64,000 nt of DNA from Tunturibacter empetritectus (GTDB lineage Bacteria; Acidobacteriota; Terriglobia; Terriglobales; Acidobacteriaceae), in NCBI RefSeq assembly GCF_040358985.1, contig NZ_CP132932.1, positions 2,418,001 to 2,482,000 on the forward strand. The letters run 5' to 3'. Under the pieces are notes generated by a model. The model was not told the origin of the DNA, did no database searches, and saw only the letters and a program-made list of their open reading frames with translations. Of this stretch, positions 62,944-64,000 are shown piece by piece; position 1 is the stretch's first letter; the number at the start of each line of letters is the position of its first letter. The position numbers were made by a program, and so were the translations under genes.

Positions 62944-63477
62944 AGGCGCTTATCTCGCGCACGTCGCATCCATCTGTACCGGCGCATTCCTTCTCGCAGA
63001 GCAGGCCTCCTCAACGGGAAGCAAGCCGTTACCCACTGAACTTCTGTGACCGTCTCGCCAGGGAATACCAAAAAGTCGTTGTGCGGCCCGAGCCGATCTA
63101 TCTGCACGACGGCTCTATCTGCACATCGGCAGGTACTACAGCCGGTATTGACCTCTCTCTTGCCCTGGTTGAAGAAGACCACGGACACGAAACAGCTCTC
63201 AAGATCGCGCGTTTCCTGGTCATGGTTCTCGTGCGTCCGGGCGGGCAAGCACAATACAGCCACATGCTTCGCATCAGGCATCACCTGAAAGCCATTGCGC
63301 GAGCTTCAGGTATGGAGCCTCCAGCACGTTCGTGAAGACCTCACCGTCGAATCGCTCGCTGAGCGCATTGGTATGAGCGTCCGCCATTTCACGCACGTCT
63401 GCCTCCGCAGCCCATTTCAAAGAGGACATCCTGCAGGCCTTCTACGACAACATCAAACACAAGTCTGAGACTACCTT
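62938..63477 (+). pseudogene. GlxA/AraC-type regulator fragment, frameshifted
   Basis: Overlapping the TetR stop begins the middle of a DJ-1/PfpI-AraC (GlxA-type) regulator. One frame reads AYLAHVASICTGAFLLAEQ to about 63030. A shift leads to FCDRLAREYQKVVVRPEPIY, LHDGSICTSAGTTAGIDLSL and VMVLVRPGGQAQYSHMLR up to about 63290. A second shift leads to LQVWSLQHVREDLTVESL then AERIGMSVRHFTHVCLRS, the first HTH of the AraC domain. There it runs into an unrelated tail. The first third of the DJ-1 domain and the second HTH are missing. A dead gene. Confidence 0.8.
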
Positions 63478-63634
63478 CGGAAACGTAAAAGCAGACGTAC
63501 TCGCCGACAAAGATCCCCGCTTTCTCCGTAGCAACTTCTGCAGTGTGATCCGTAACTCTTCCTGGCGCGGCCAATCAAGCGAAAGGCCCGTATTGCGAAG
63601 ACAGGTTTTCACCCGTTCGCATTCAGGATATTGA
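63408..63634 (+). pseudogene. C-terminal fragment of an HD-domain-type protein
   Basis: In a different frame from the regulator fragment, AHFKEDILQAFYDNIKHKSE then TTFGNVKADVLADKDPRFLR runs to a TGA at 63632-63634. I recall this ending from acidobacterial HD-domain (phosphohydrolase-like) proteins, where it forms the C-terminus. No HD motif itself is present, so the label is moderate. It is fused to the GlxA-type fragment at about 63408, which marks a deletion or rearrangement point. Confidence 0.5.
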
Positions 63635-63638
63635 TGTA

Positions 63639-63894
63639 ATGACAGACCAAGGATATTCGGCATTGTTGACTCGTCGGCGCTTTGCACAGCTTTCGGGCAT
63701 GGCCACGGGGTCGGTTCTCCTGGGCGCAGCGTCCGGAGCGGCGCCCTCCGGACGCCACGCTGGAGATCGCTCCGTACACGCTCGAGGCTTCCCCTAAACA
63801 CCACATTCGAACAGTCGCCTATAACGGCCAGGTTCCCGGTCCGCTTCTTCGCATGCGCCAGGGTCAACAATAAACGATTGAGGTGCGCAACCCT
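63639..63894 (+). pseudogene. Multicopper oxidase N-terminal fragment
   Basis: ATG 63639 starts a TAT-like leader (LTRRRFAQLSGMATGSVLLG). At about 63740 the frame must change to read DATLEIAPYTLEASPKHHIR and TVAYNGQVPGPLLRMRQGQ, the first cupredoxin strand block of multicopper oxidases (YNGxxPGPxLRxxxG). An ochre codon at 63871-63873 interrupts it before TIEVRN, and a TGA follows soon after. The rest to the window end is not readable as cupredoxin. So at least one shift and two stops near the start. The gene may have more remains right of the window. Confidence 0.65.
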
Positions 63895-64000
63895 TGATGG
63901 CCCTTTGACTGACTGCGCTGCGATGGCTGGAAACGCTCATGCGATACCCATCCTGTACCCCGCTATGTGCGAGATCTGCTACTGGCTCTTAACTGGCCCA

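Overview
The window looks like a chromosomal segment of a soil Acidobacterium of the Terriglobia type (Granulicella, Terriglobus or Edaphobacter relatives). The signs are two very large TonB-dependent receptors with an N-terminal carboxypeptidase-regulatory (CnaB-like) domain, a BBP2-type porin, a split propeller histidine kinase, many secreted glycoside hydrolases and TAT-type leaders. The genus is inferred from gene content only.

Left part (1-23.7 kb): ordinary, very G-rich chromosomal genes. In order: an alpha/beta hydrolase cut by the window edge, an acyltransferase 3 protein, two small membrane proteins, a porin, pheS (with no pheT beside it), a heme-binding-protein-like gene, a HAD-UbiA fusion, a three-gene MdtABC-like RND efflux operon, a short alpha-glucan phosphorylase, a PLP decarboxylase with a small membrane protein, and a secreted adenosine deaminase.

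Middle part (23.8-53.3 kb): a tRNA-Phe(GAA) gene is abutted by the C-terminal remnant of a large serine recombinase, and codon use looks less G-rich from there on. Two carbohydrate-use loci follow. The first (24.5-40.9 kb) holds a LacI regulator, a TonB receptor, a GPH-type sugar symporter, a GH74-like protein, a GH3 enzyme with PA14 domain, a broken GH140/DUF4038 gene, a GH116-like enzyme and a deleted esterase. Four copies of one palindrome (core TTGAAGCGCTTCAA) lie just before the receptor, GH74, GH3 and esterase/GH116 units, so this reads as one LacI regulon, probably for xyloglucan or a related beta-glucan. The second (40.9-53.3 kb) holds a small secreted protein, a second TonB receptor, a GH35 beta-galactosidase, a NarL-type response regulator, its propeller histidine kinase and a SpoIIE-type phosphatase. 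A different shared dyad (TCCGACCAAAGTCGGA type) lies before the first three and is a good candidate for the response-regulator site.

Right part (53.5-64 kb): a decayed area. Broken genes include an NmrA-like reductase, a GlxA-type regulator joined to an HD-protein tail, a multicopper-oxidase start and a possible sigma-factor scrap. Intact genes are an AraC regulator, a CrtX-like glycosyltransferase, and a TetR-controlled five-gene operon (cupin, aldo/keto reductase, sorbosone-dehydrogenase-like protein, cupin, SDR) with a perfect 16-bp palindrome before its first gene. No rRNA, CRISPR array, intact transposase or phage structural gene was seen.
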